Source: Oscillospiraceae bacterium (GTDB lineage Bacteria > Bacillota > Clostridia > Oscillospirales > Ruminococcaceae). From it: a stretch of 42,770 bases of DNA. The notes beneath the pieces were generated by a model. The model saw only the letters and a program-made list of their open reading frames with translations. It made no database searches and was not told the DNA's origin. Made by a program: the position numbers and the translations under genes. The stretch spans positions 1-42,770 of the forward strand of contig CAADVD010000051.1 in NCBI GenBank assembly GCA_900752435.1, given 5' to 3'. This document shows positions 7,292-15,146 of this stretch, one piece after another (position 1 is the stretch's first letter; the number at the start of each line of letters is the position of its first letter).

Positions 7292-7668
7292 AAAGGCTGA
7301 CCAAAGAGCAGGTCTTGTTCCTGCATAAGGATTTGATGGCGGGTACAGGAGGTACGGATGGATTGCGTGATGAGGGCTTGCTGGATTCTGCTTTACACGC
7401 ACCCTTTCAAAGCTTCGGAGAGGAAGAGATTTTCCCCTCTTTGCAGCAAAAAGCGGCTCGGCTTGGATTTGGCTTGATTCAGAACCATGCCTTTGTGGAT
7501 GGGAATAAGCGGATTGGCACGCATGTGATGCTCGTGTTTTTGGCTTTGAACGGAATTGAGCTTGCTTATTCGCAGGAGGAATTGGTGGAGATGGTTTTGG
7601 GTGTTGCCTCCGGCCAGATTTCTTTTGAAGAAATGGTGCAATGGATCATTGAGCATCAGGAAAAATAA
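7288..7668 (+). CDS. Doc-type toxin (Fic/Doc fold)
   Basis: This 126-aa protein has the Fic/Doc catalytic motif HAFVDGNKRIGTHVML, near residue 66-81, and Doc-like N-terminal GGTDGLRDEGLLDSALHAP. Phage P1 Doc phosphorylates EF-Tu and halts translation, while canonical Fic proteins transfer AMP. The short length and the Phd partner favour a Doc-type kinase, but the exact chemistry is inferred. The H, D, N, K and R of the motif are all present, so the toxin looks intact. It overlaps the antitoxin by 4 nt. The pair may act in addiction or phage defence. Confidence 0.87.
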   Translation: MKRLTKEQVLFLHKDLMAGTGGTDGLRDEGLLDSALHAPFQSFGEEEIFPSLQQKAARLGFGLIQNHAFVDGNKRIGTHVMLVFLALNGIELAYSQEELVEMVLGVASGQISFEEMVQWIIEHQEK

Positions 7669-7718
7669 CGGATGAAGCAAATTATTCTATACTAATAATC
7701 AATAGGAGGCAGAAGCCA

Positions 7719-8639
7719 ATGAAAAAAATAAAACTGGGACACAGTCAACTGGAAGTGCCGGAAATTGGCTTGGGATGTATGCGCATCACCAGCTTGGATC
7801 GGGCGGGAGCCGAACACCTGATTCGCACGGCCATGGAACAAGGCGTTAACTTTTTTGACCACGCCGATATTTACGGCCGAGGGGAATCCGAAGCGCTGTT
7901 TGCGGAAGCTGTCGGCATGAACGATGCCCTGCGTGAGCAGATGATTTTGCAGACCAAATGCGCCATTCGTCCAGGGGTGTGCTACGATTTTTCCAAGGAG
8001 TACATTGTATCTTCGGTGGAGGGCAGTCTGAGGAGGCTCAAAACGGATTATGTGGATATTCTGCTGCTGCATCGTCCCGATGCGCTGATGGAGCCGGAGG
8101 AGGTTGCGGAAGCATTTCAGCAGTTGGCGGATTCCGGCAAGGTGCGGCGTTTTGGCGTGAGCAATCACAATCCGTATCAGATTGCTTTGCTGAACAAATA
8201 CTGCGGCGGAAAAGTGGAAATCAACCAGCTTCAATTCAGCCTTGCCTATGCTGGGATTGTGGACGCCGGTTTGAATGTCAACGCCAACAACGAAGCCGGA
8301 TTGGATCGCGACGGGGATGTGCTGGGTTACTGCCGTCTCAACGACATCACCATTCAGGCGTGGAGTCCGTTTCAAGCGGAAAACGGCGTGGGTGTGTTCT
8401 TGGGGAATCCGGCGTTTGAGGAGCTGAACCGAAAAATTGCGGAGCTGGCAGAAAAGTACCGTGTCAGCGACAACGCCATTGCGATTGCGTGGATTTTGCG
8501 CCATCCGGCAAAGATTCAGCCGATTGTCGGAACGACCAATGCGGCGCGGTTTGTGGATATCTGCAAGGCTTCGGAGGTCTGTTTGACGCGCGAGGAATGG
8601 TATGAACTGTATTTGGCGGCTGGGAGACAGCTGCTGTAA
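7719..8639 (+). CDS. Aldo/keto reductase (YdhF-like)
   Basis: This 306-aa cytosolic NAD(P)H-dependent oxidoreductase has a TIM-barrel sequence pattern. Catalytic tetrad residues are visible: D47 and Y52 in FFDHADIYG, K80 in LQTK, and H118 in LLLHRPD. The C-terminal cofactor-binding segment includes IAIAWILRHP and PIVGTTN. Family members with this pattern reduce small carbonyls, and the true substrate cannot be told from sequence. The start has ATAGGAGG 11 nt upstream. It follows the toxin gene by 50 bp and ends at a strong terminator, so it may be partly co-transcribed with phd-doc, though a functional link is unlikely. Confidence 0.9.
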   Translation: MKKIKLGHSQLEVPEIGLGCMRITSLDRAGAEHLIRTAMEQGVNFFDHADIYGRGESEALFAEAVGMNDALREQMILQTKCAIRPGVCYDFSKEYIVSSVEGSLRRLKTDYVDILLLHRPDALMEPEEVAEAFQQLADSGKVRRFGVSNHNPYQIALLNKYCGGKVEINQLQFSLAYAGIVDAGLNVNANNEAGLDRDGDVLGYCRLNDITIQAWSPFQAENGVGVFLGNPAFEELNRKIAELAEKYRVSDNAIAIAWILRHPAKIQPIVGTTNAARFVDICKASEVCLTREEWYELYLAAGRQLL

Positions 8640-8647
8640 AGAAGAAA

Positions 8648-8684
8648 GGAAGGCATGTGCATTTTCGCACATGCCTTCCTTTTT
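8648..8684 (+). terminator. Strong intrinsic terminator after the aldo/keto reductase
   Basis: A 13-bp stem (GGAAGGCATGTGC, 8648-8660, with 8667-8679) with a 6-nt loop is followed by TTTTT at 8680-8684. It lies between convergent genes. Confidence 0.85.
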
Positions 8685-8730
8685 ATGGCTTTGCATCTCG
8701 TAACAGAGAATGCTTAATAACTTTGTAAGA

Positions 8731-10191
8731 TTAGGACAAACGGGCGATGCCGTCTTTGACACGCTCAATGGTGCAGGCTTTGCCCAGAATTTCCGCTAAG
8801 TCGATGCCGCCGCCCGGCGTGAATTGCTTGCCGGAGATGGCAGTGCGCAGCGGCCAGAGGACAACGCCGTTTTTCACGCCCAACTGGGCAATGACTTCAA
8901 AGCATTTGTCGTGAATGGTTTCCAGATTCCAGCTTTCTTCCGGAATGGCTTCCAGAACCGGCAGGAGCGCTTCCAGCGCCTGCTTGGAGTTTTCCAGATT
9001 GGTTTTCATCTTTTTGTGGCAGTACATCTGAATGTCGTAATCCGGCAGTTGGTCGATGAAATCCACCTGTTCCGGAATGTCGGTGAACAATTCTGTACGC
9101 GGCTGGAGCATTTGCGCCAACAGCTTGGTGTCGATGTCTTCGCGCTTGCAGGTCTGGCGAATGTACGGCAGAGCAAGCTTTTCAAATTCGTCCACGCTGA
9201 ATTTGCGGATGTAGGCGCCGTTGATGGCTTTGAGTTTTTTGGTATCGAAGATGGCCGGTGATTTGGAGATGCCATCGATGGAAAATTCTTGACAGAGCTC
9301 TTCCAGCGTGAAGATTTCGTTTTCACCCTTTGGCGCCCAGCCGAGCAGAGCAATGTAGTTGACCACGGCTTCGGTCAGATAGCCCTTGGCAATCAAATCC
9401 TCAAAGGAAGCGTCGCCGTTTCGCTTGGAGAGCTTGTGGGTGGAGTCTTTCATGACCGGTGAGCAGTGCACATAGGTCGGTATTTCCCAGCCGAATGCTT
9501 CGTACAGCAGGTTGTATTTCGGCGCGGAGGACAGATATTCGTTGCCGCGGATCACATGGGTGATGCCCATGGTGTGGTCGTCAACTACGTTAGCGAAGTT
9601 GTAGGTCGGCATGCCGTCGGTTTTGATGAGGATTTGGTCGTCCAGTGTGGAGTTTTCTACGGTGATGTCGCCAAATACTTCGTCATGAAATGTGGTGGTG
9701 CCTTCACGCGGCATTTTCTGGCGGATGACATAGGGGATACCGGCATCAAGCTTTTCCTGAATTTCTTCCGGCGTCAGGTTGCGGCAGTGGCCGTCATATT
9801 TCGGCGGAATGCCGGAAGCCTGCTGAATTTCGCGCAGTTCGGTAAGACGGTCTTTGTCGCAGAAGCAGTAATAGGCCGCGCCCTTTTCCACAAGCTGCAG
9901 CGCGTAGTCCTTGAACATGCCCATGCGTTCGCTCTGGATGTAGGGGCCGACTGGGCCGCCGATGTCCGGTCCTTCATCCCAAATCAGGCCGGTTTTGCGC
10001 AGGGTGTTGTAGATGATGTCCACCGCACCTTCTACATAACGTTCCTGGTCGGTGTCTTCAATTCTTAAAATAAAGGTGCCGTTGTTCTTTTTGGCAAGGA
10101 GGTAGGCGTACAAAGCGGTACGCAGGTTGCCGACGTGCATGTAGCCGGTCGGGCTGGGGGCAAAACGGGTTCTGACTTTATCAAACGTCAT
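8731..10191 (-). CDS. gltX: Glutamyl-tRNA synthetase
   Basis: The enzyme charges tRNA-Glu (and in many Firmicutes tRNA-Gln, followed by transamidation). Class I motifs are present: APSPTGYMHVGN near residues 11-22 (HIGH equivalent, H19) and HKLSKRNG near residue 250 (KMSKS equivalent). LRIEDTDQERY and the C-terminal anticodon-binding helices are also present. I take the ATG at 10191 (MTFDKVRTRF), giving about 486 aa, the usual length. A start at 10218 would leave almost no leader after the promoter at 10234-10262. An AAGGA ribosome site precedes 10191 by about 10 nt. Monocistronic. Confidence 0.95.
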   Translation of the reverse strand: MTFDKVRTRFAPSPTGYMHVGNLRTALYAYLLAKKNNGTFILRIEDTDQERYVEGAVDIIYNTLRKTGLIWDEGPDIGGPVGPYIQSERMGMFKDYALQLVEKGAAYYCFCDKDRLTELREIQQASGIPPKYDGHCRNLTPEEIQEKLDAGIPYVIRQKMPREGTTTFHDEVFGDITVENSTLDDQILIKTDGMPTYNFANVVDDHTMGITHVIRGNEYLSSAPKYNLLYEAFGWEIPTYVHCSPVMKDSTHKLSKRNGDASFEDLIAKGYLTEAVVNYIALLGWAPKGENEIFTLEELCQEFSIDGISKSPAIFDTKKLKAINGAYIRKFSVDEFEKLALPYIRQTCKREDIDTKLLAQMLQPRTELFTDIPEQVDFIDQLPDYDIQMYCHKKMKTNLENSKQALEALLPVLEAIPEESWNLETIHDKCFEVIAQLGVKNGVVLWPLRTAISGKQFTPGGGIDLAEILGKACTIERVKDGIARLS

Positions 10192-10233
10192 GGTTGAACA
10201 TTCCTTTTCTATATACATAAGATTTCAGAATAT

Positions 10234-10262
10234 ATTGTATCGTGTTGCAGAGCGTTTGTCAA
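10234..10262 (-). promoter_or_regulatory. Sigma-A promoter of gltX
   Basis: On the minus strand, consensus TTGACA (10262-10257) and TACAAT (10239-10234) are spaced 17 bp. The predicted transcript start near 10227 supports translation from 10191. Confidence 0.8.
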
Positions 10263-10292
10263 TGCAGAAAATTCCAGCCTGCGTGCGGTTGC

Positions 10293-11771
10293 CTAAAATA
10301 ATTTGGTGCACTCCACGGCCTTGTGCCATTTTTCAACATAGCCGGCGGCAGCTTGCGGATCCATCTGCGGTTCGTAGCGGCTGTCCAGTGTCCAATGTGT
10401 TCGGATTTCGTCCAAGTCTTTCCAGAATCCGACAGCCAATCCGGCTAAGTAGGCCGCTCCCAGCGCGGTGGTTTCCCGAATCTTCGGCTGGTATAACGGA
10501 ATGCCCAGGATGTCGGATTGAAATTGCATCAAGAGCCGATTGGCGCTGGCGCCTCCATCCACCTTGAGCGCGGTGACGGGAATGCCGGTGTCTTCCACCA
10601 TTGCATCGATCACGTCTTTGGTCTGGTAGGCAATGGCTTCCAGACAGGCACGAATGATGTGATTGCGGTTGGTGCCGCGCGTCAGGCCGAACATCGTTCC
10701 TCGGGCATACATGTTCCAGTGCGGCGCACCCATGCCGGTGAAGGCCGGTACGACGTATACGCCGTTGTTGTCCTTGACCTTGCCTGCAAAATACTCTGAG
10801 TCGCGGGATTCGCTCAAAAAGCCCAAATCGTCGCGCAGCCACTGAATCACCGCGCCGCCGACAAAGACGCTGCCCTCCACCGCATACTGCACGCGGTCGC
10901 CGGTGCTGGCGGCAATGGTGGTTACCAGCCCTTTTTGGCTTGTCAGCATTTGTTCACCGATGTTCATCAGTGTAAAACAGCCAGTGCCGTAGGTGTTTTT
11001 GATTTCGCCCTTGGCAAAGCAGGTTTGGCCGAACAGAGCCGCCTGCTGGTCGCCGGCAATGCCGCAGATGGGAACGTTTATACCCTGAATGTTCATGGTG
11101 CCGTACACTTCGCTGCTGGAGCGCACCTGCGGCAGCATTTGACGGGGAATGCCCAGTTCGCGCAGAAGCGCATCGTCCCATTCGAGTGTACGGATGTTGT
11201 AGAGCATGGTGCGCGAAGCGTTGGTGTAGTCGGTGACGTGCACCTTGCCCTCGGTGAATTTCCAGATGAGCCAAGTATCCACCGTGCCGAACAGCAAATC
11301 GCCGCGTTCGGCTTTTTCGCGCGCGCCCTCCACATGGTCGAGAATCCACTTGATTTTGGTGCCGGAGAAGTAGGCGTCGATGAGCAGACCGGTGTTCTGC
11401 TGGATGTAGTCGGAAAGGCCGCGGGCCTTGAGGTCTTCGCAGATGTCGCTGGTGCGGCGGCACTGCCAGACGATGGCGTTGCAGACAGGAGTGCCGGTAT
11501 GCTTGTCCCAGACAATGGTGGTTTCGCGCTGGTTGGTGATGCCGATGCCGGCGAGTTGTTCCGGTTTGATGCCGGCGGATAGGATGGCTTCCAGCAAAAC
11601 GCTGTATTGTGAGATGTAAATATCGGCCGGACGCTGTTCCACCCAGCCGGACTGTGGAAAGAACTGCGGAAATTCTTTTTGACAGCTGGAAATGATGTTC
11701 AGCTCCCAGTCGAAAATGATACAGCGGGAACTGGTAGTTCCTTGGTCGAGTGCCGCGATGTACTGTTGCAT
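10293..11771 (-). CDS. glpK: Glycerol kinase
   Basis: A 492-aa FGGY-family enzyme converting glycerol to glycerol-3-phosphate with ATP. Hallmarks are YIAALDQGTTSSRCIIFD at the N-terminus, GWVEQRPADI, ICGIAGDQQAALFGQ, NTYGTGCF, and LKVDGGASANRLLMQFQSDI. Length is as expected. The start has AAGGAGT about 9 nt upstream and a TTGTAC-17-TATACT promoter. The region before GIAGDQQ reads EVYGTMNIQGINVPIC and shows no histidine where PTS-activated enterococcal GlpK carries its phosphorylated His. PTS control may therefore be absent (inference from remembered sequences). No glpF or glpD is adjacent. Confidence 0.95.
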   Translation of the reverse strand: MQQYIAALDQGTTSSRCIIFDWELNIISSCQKEFPQFFPQSGWVEQRPADIYISQYSVLLEAILSAGIKPEQLAGIGITNQRETTIVWDKHTGTPVCNAIVWQCRRTSDICEDLKARGLSDYIQQNTGLLIDAYFSGTKIKWILDHVEGAREKAERGDLLFGTVDTWLIWKFTEGKVHVTDYTNASRTMLYNIRTLEWDDALLRELGIPRQMLPQVRSSSEVYGTMNIQGINVPICGIAGDQQAALFGQTCFAKGEIKNTYGTGCFTLMNIGEQMLTSQKGLVTTIAASTGDRVQYAVEGSVFVGGAVIQWLRDDLGFLSESRDSEYFAGKVKDNNGVYVVPAFTGMGAPHWNMYARGTMFGLTRGTNRNHIIRACLEAIAYQTKDVIDAMVEDTGIPVTALKVDGGASANRLLMQFQSDILGIPLYQPKIRETTALGAAYLAGLAVGFWKDLDEIRTHWTLDSRYEPQMDPQAAAGYVEKWHKAVECTKLF

Positions 11772-11815
11772 AGAATGAACTCCTTCCTTGAAAATGCGAT
11801 AAAATAGTTGTTCTC

Positions 11816-11844
11816 AGTATAGCAAATAAAGAAATAAAGTACAA
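11816..11844 (-). promoter_or_regulatory. Promoter of glpK
   Basis: On the minus strand, TTGTAC (11844-11839) and TATACT (11821-11816) are spaced 17 bp, about 45 nt upstream of the glpK ATG. No cre-like operator was recognised. Confidence 0.7.
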
Positions 11845-11907
11845 GGGATTTTATAAAAGCAAGCACAAATTTTCTGAAAAATTGTGCAGATTATCTTTTT
11901 TATGCAG

Positions 11908-11936
11908 TTGCATGAGTCGGCGGGATGGTGTATAGT
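11908..11936 (+). promoter_or_regulatory. Promoter of manA
   Basis: TTGCAT (11908-11913) and TATAGT (11931-11936) are spaced 17 bp. The predicted transcript start near 11943 lies just before the long hairpin at 11946. Confidence 0.65.
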
Positions 11937-11945
11937 TAAATGAAT

Positions 11946-12014
11946 AGACTTGTTCGGAAACCTTCTCAAGCTTAAACCTTTTGTTATCTTTTCACGAGGT
12001 TTCCGAACAAGTCT
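11946..12014 (+). promoter_or_regulatory. Long perfect hairpin at the 5' end of the manA mRNA
   Basis: Arms of 18 nt (AGACTTGTTCGGAAACCT, 11946-11963, and its exact complement 11997-12014) enclose a 33-nt loop. It begins within a few nt of the predicted transcript start and ends 24 nt before the ribosome site. There is no T run, so it is not a terminator. It may stabilise the mRNA, bind a regulator, or be a mobile inverted-repeat remnant. It matches no riboswitch class I know. Confidence 0.6.
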
Positions 12015-12049
12015 AATGTTAAAATCCAGTTGACGAAAGGAGAAAAAGC

Positions 12050-12982
12050 ATGGCTATTTTGAAGTTGAAACCGGCCTGTAAAAGCTATTTGTGGGGCGGC
12101 AGTCGTTTGAAGAATGAATATGGAAAAGAATTTGACGGGAATATTCTGGCGGAGACGTGGGAACTGTCCTGTCATCCGGACGGGCCGTCCACGATTGTCG
12201 GCGGTGCATACGACGGGATGACGCTGGCGGATTATATCGGACAGGCTGGACGGCGCGTGCTGGGGAGCAATTGTCAGATTTTCAGCGAGTTTCCCATTTT
12301 GATTAAGTTCATCGATTCCCGTGACAATTTGTCCATTCAGGTGCATCCCAACAATGTGTATGCGATGGAAACGGCCAAGCAATACGGTAAGACGGAGATG
12401 TGGTACATTCTCGATGCGAAGCCGGGAGCGTTTTTGTATCTTGGTTTTCAGCATGAAATCAGCCGGGAGGAATTCAAGCGCCGCATTGAGGAGAACACGC
12501 TGACGGAGGTACTAAACGCAGTTCCAGTGCAAAAGGGACAGTGCTTTTACATTCCAGCCGGTACGATTCACGCCATCGGCAAGAACATTGTGATTGCGGA
12601 AATTCAGCAAAGCTCCAATTTGACGTATCGTGTGTATGATTATGGGCGTGTTGGCGCGGATGGAAAGCCGCGTGAGTTGCACATTGAACAGGCGCTGGAT
12701 GTGACAAAGCTGACGCCGCCGCGCATGGAGTACAATTTTGGCGGCCATCTGGTGCGCTGTCCGTATTTTACCACGGATGTTTTGGAAGCGCCGTTTTCAG
12801 CGGTCAGCACGGATGAGTCCTTTACATCGCTGTTGGTGTTGGAGGGCGAAGGCGAGCTGGTGAATGGGAATGAGTGTATGACAGTCCGTAAGGGGGACAG
12901 CGTGTTTTTGTCAGCGGAAAGTGGAGTTTATACGGTTTCCGGAACGGTGCGGTTACTGCGCACGGAGGTCGGCACAATTTAA
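12050..12982 (+). CDS. manA: Mannose-6-phosphate isomerase, class I
   Basis: This 310-aa zinc cupin enzyme interconverts mannose-6-P and fructose-6-P. Characteristic segments are LKPACKSYLWGGSRLKNEYG, ETWELSCHPDGPS, PILIKFIDSRDNLSIQVHPNN (zinc-binding Gln/His), KTEMWYILDA (zinc-binding Glu), and FYIPAGTIHAIG (zinc-binding His). The length fits the short Firmicute form. The start has AAAGGAG about 9 nt upstream. It has its own promoter and an unusual leader hairpin, and no PTS genes are adjacent. It could supply mannose catabolism or GDP-mannose synthesis. Confidence 0.94.
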   Translation: MAILKLKPACKSYLWGGSRLKNEYGKEFDGNILAETWELSCHPDGPSTIVGGAYDGMTLADYIGQAGRRVLGSNCQIFSEFPILIKFIDSRDNLSIQVHPNNVYAMETAKQYGKTEMWYILDAKPGAFLYLGFQHEISREEFKRRIEENTLTEVLNAVPVQKGQCFYIPAGTIHAIGKNIVIAEIQQSSNLTYRVYDYGRVGADGKPRELHIEQALDVTKLTPPRMEYNFGGHLVRCPYFTTDVLEAPFSAVSTDESFTSLLVLEGEGELVNGNECMTVRKGDSVFLSAESGVYTVSGTVRLLRTEVGTI

Positions 12983-13000
12983 AAGCGGAAAGATAAAAAG

Positions 13001-13041
13001 AAATGCACAAAAATCGAAAATGCTTTTTGTGCATTTTTATT
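13001..13041 (+). terminator. Intrinsic terminator after manA
   Basis: A 13-bp stem (AAATGCACAAAAA, 13001-13013, with 13024-13036) is followed by a T-rich tail. Confidence 0.8.
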
Positions 13042-13103
13042 TTGGCATTTTTTGTCCAGATGAGAGGAGTTGTATGGTATTCTAAGTGAAAGGGGGCTCA
13101 GGC

Positions 13104-13628
13104 ATGAAACAGATACTAAAGAACAACCCGCCATCATGGGATGAGATCCTCTCGCTTTATCAGGATATGGTGTACCGTCTGGCATTGTCCATGACCAAAA
13201 ATGCGGCGGATGCCGAGGATGTGTTCCAAGAGGTTTTCCTGCGGTTGGTGCGGAAAAATCCAAACTTTGAAAGCGAGGAACATCGTAAGGCATGGCTGAT
13301 TCGTACCACGATTAATTGCTGCAACAGCCTGTGGACATCGGCTTGGAAACGGCGCATCGTTTCTTTGGATGAATGTGAGGCGATGACAGCGGAAACGGAG
13401 ACAGAGGAGCACGGCTTACTGGAGCAGGTCAACGCCCTGCCGGCCAAATACCGCGCGGTCATTCATCTGTTTTACTACGAGGACATGTCGCTGCAAGCCA
13501 TCAGCGAAACGCTGAACATCAGCTACGACGCCGCGGCCAAGCGGCTGAGCCGGGCGAGAAACCTGTTAAAAAAAAAGATGAAGGGAGAAGTTGTACATGC
13601 AGAACTTTCGCAGGAAATATCACGATGA
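13104..13628 (+). CDS. ECF-type RNA polymerase sigma factor
   Basis: A 174-aa sigma-70 family protein. Region 2 is seen in LYQDMVYRLALSMTKNAADAEDVFQEVFLRLVRK, and region 4 in LPAKYRAVIHLFYYEDMSLQAISETLNISYDAAAKRLSRARNLLKK; region 3 is absent, as in ECF sigmas. I choose the ATG at 13104, 9 nt after AGGGGG, over an upstream GTG at 13086 that would overlap the ribosome site. The 3' end overlaps the following membrane gene by 32 nt in another frame, so the two are translationally coupled, the usual sigma/anti-sigma layout. It would direct polymerase to a small regulon that may include its own operon. Confidence 0.92.
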   Translation: MKQILKNNPPSWDEILSLYQDMVYRLALSMTKNAADAEDVFQEVFLRLVRKNPNFESEEHRKAWLIRTTINCCNSLWTSAWKRRIVSLDECEAMTAETETEEHGLLEQVNALPAKYRAVIHLFYYEDMSLQAISETLNISYDAAAKRLSRARNLLKKKMKGEVVHAELSQEISR

Positions 13629-15108
13629 AATGAATCGGGTGCAGGTTCCTCCGGAGCTTGTCGAAAAAACCAGGCAGGCCATGCATCGGAAAAGTCAGAA
13701 GTCCAAGAAACCACTTCGCTGGGCAGTGATTTTGCCGACAGCGGCAGCGGTGATGATGACATCGGCAACGGTGCTGGCGTATAATGTGACGGGGAGTTTT
13801 CGGTCACCGTGGTATCACAGCCGCATGGAGGCTGCTGAGAATTTGCCGGAGCAAGCGGTGAATTTCATACAAAATACCGATGAACACGACAATCTGAGTG
13901 TGACGGTGACGAGTGTGGCTGGAGATGAGGACATAACCTACGTCAGTTTTGAGGTGGAGACGCTAAATGGAGCGCCTTTGCAGGAATGCACATCTACCAG
14001 TAAATCTGCTCTTGCACGGAATGGTTTTGAAACGGCTTATTTAAAATGTGATGGAAAGAGATATGAGTTAAACGCGTATCGGACGGACAGTGCCGAAGTG
14101 CCTAATCATGCTAGCTTTGAAGCTTTTGTAGAGGGAGTTGATTTATCAGGAAAAAATGGAACCTTAGTATTAAAAAATTACGCAGATGAAGTCACCACTT
14201 GTGAGAATATCGACTTTGCTTTTGCCGATTTGGGAGAAGTATATCACCAAATGACGGCGGAACCATCAAAAAATTTCATTCAGACGGGGAGCTATATCGT
14301 TTATGCGGATGGTTCATCCGTTTCCAGTTATACAATTCCGGCTGGCAGCAATCACATTTTGTTTTCGGAGCAATTTTCGGATTCCTATATCGACAATATT
14401 GGTTTTCATCGCAGCGGCGAAAAGGATTGTGAATCGGACTGGCTGTATATCAGTATGGTACCAAAGAATAAGAAAGAAGCTCAAAAACTTCAGAATCTGG
14501 CATTCCAAAATATCGATACTGGTGAAATATTTTCGGGAGCCAATATTTATGGCAAATGTCTAGGGGGGAACGATGAGAGCAGTGTTCAAGAGCTTCAGAA
14601 AAAACGCGAGGTGAATGGAGAACGTGTCGTACTTGCTTTGAGTCGCTTTTATGATACCTCCTTATCAAGCGAAGAAGCCATACAGGATTTAACGGTGGAG
14701 GATTTGTCTCACTATCGATTGGTGTATAACATCCAGTGTGAAGAGAAACTTTTGGCCGAGGGAAAATGGGAAATTCCTGTATCGATGGACTATGAGAATA
14801 TGTTTAAAACAATTACGCCAAATCAGACATTGGAAACGTCCACTGGTATTTGGAACATAGAAAAGATTACAGTAAGGACGTTTTCTTGTGAAATGTATGG
14901 TTCCTTCCAAGGAGACAGCGCCAAAAATCTATTTGGCGGTTCTGTATTGTTTGTAATGAAAGATGGTACAGAAATTCCTTTGGGGATGAAAATGAGCGAC
15001 AGCTGCGGGCAAGGCGCGTTTGATTTGCATTGGGCGCTTACAACACCAATTGATCTGGATCAAATTGAGTCGATCAAAATTGCAGACAACATCATTCCTT
15101 TTTCATAG
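13597..15108 (+). CDS. Membrane anti-sigma-like protein with large extracytoplasmic domain
   Basis: A 503-aa protein. The ATG at 13597 follows AAGGGAGAAG inside the sigma gene. An N-terminal cytoplasmic stretch of about 40 residues (VQVPPELVEKTRQAMHRKSQ) is typical of Firmicute anti-sigma/DUF4179-like proteins. A single membrane segment follows at about residues 43-61 (AVILPTAAAVMMTSATVLAY). About 440 mostly beta-rich extracellular residues carry several Cys (for example ECTSTSKS, YLKCDGK, TTCENID). The role of holding the upstream sigma at the membrane until a signal arrives is inferred from position and topology; no zinc-binding HxxxCxxC motif is visible. Confidence 0.75.
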   Translation: MQNFRRKYHDEMNRVQVPPELVEKTRQAMHRKSQKSKKPLRWAVILPTAAAVMMTSATVLAYNVTGSFRSPWYHSRMEAAENLPEQAVNFIQNTDEHDNLSVTVTSVAGDEDITYVSFEVETLNGAPLQECTSTSKSALARNGFETAYLKCDGKRYELNAYRTDSAEVPNHASFEAFVEGVDLSGKNGTLVLKNYADEVTTCENIDFAFADLGEVYHQMTAEPSKNFIQTGSYIVYADGSSVSSYTIPAGSNHILFSEQFSDSYIDNIGFHRSGEKDCESDWLYISMVPKNKKEAQKLQNLAFQNIDTGEIFSGANIYGKCLGGNDESSVQELQKKREVNGERVVLALSRFYDTSLSSEEAIQDLTVEDLSHYRLVYNIQCEEKLLAEGKWEIPVSMDYENMFKTITPNQTLETSTGIWNIEKITVRTFSCEMYGSFQGDSAKNLFGGSVLFVMKDGTEIPLGMKMSDSCGQGAFDLHWALTTPIDLDQIESIKIADNIIPFS

Positions 15109-15146
15109 AAACAGATAAAATAAATGCAAGAAAGAGAGAAAAAGCC

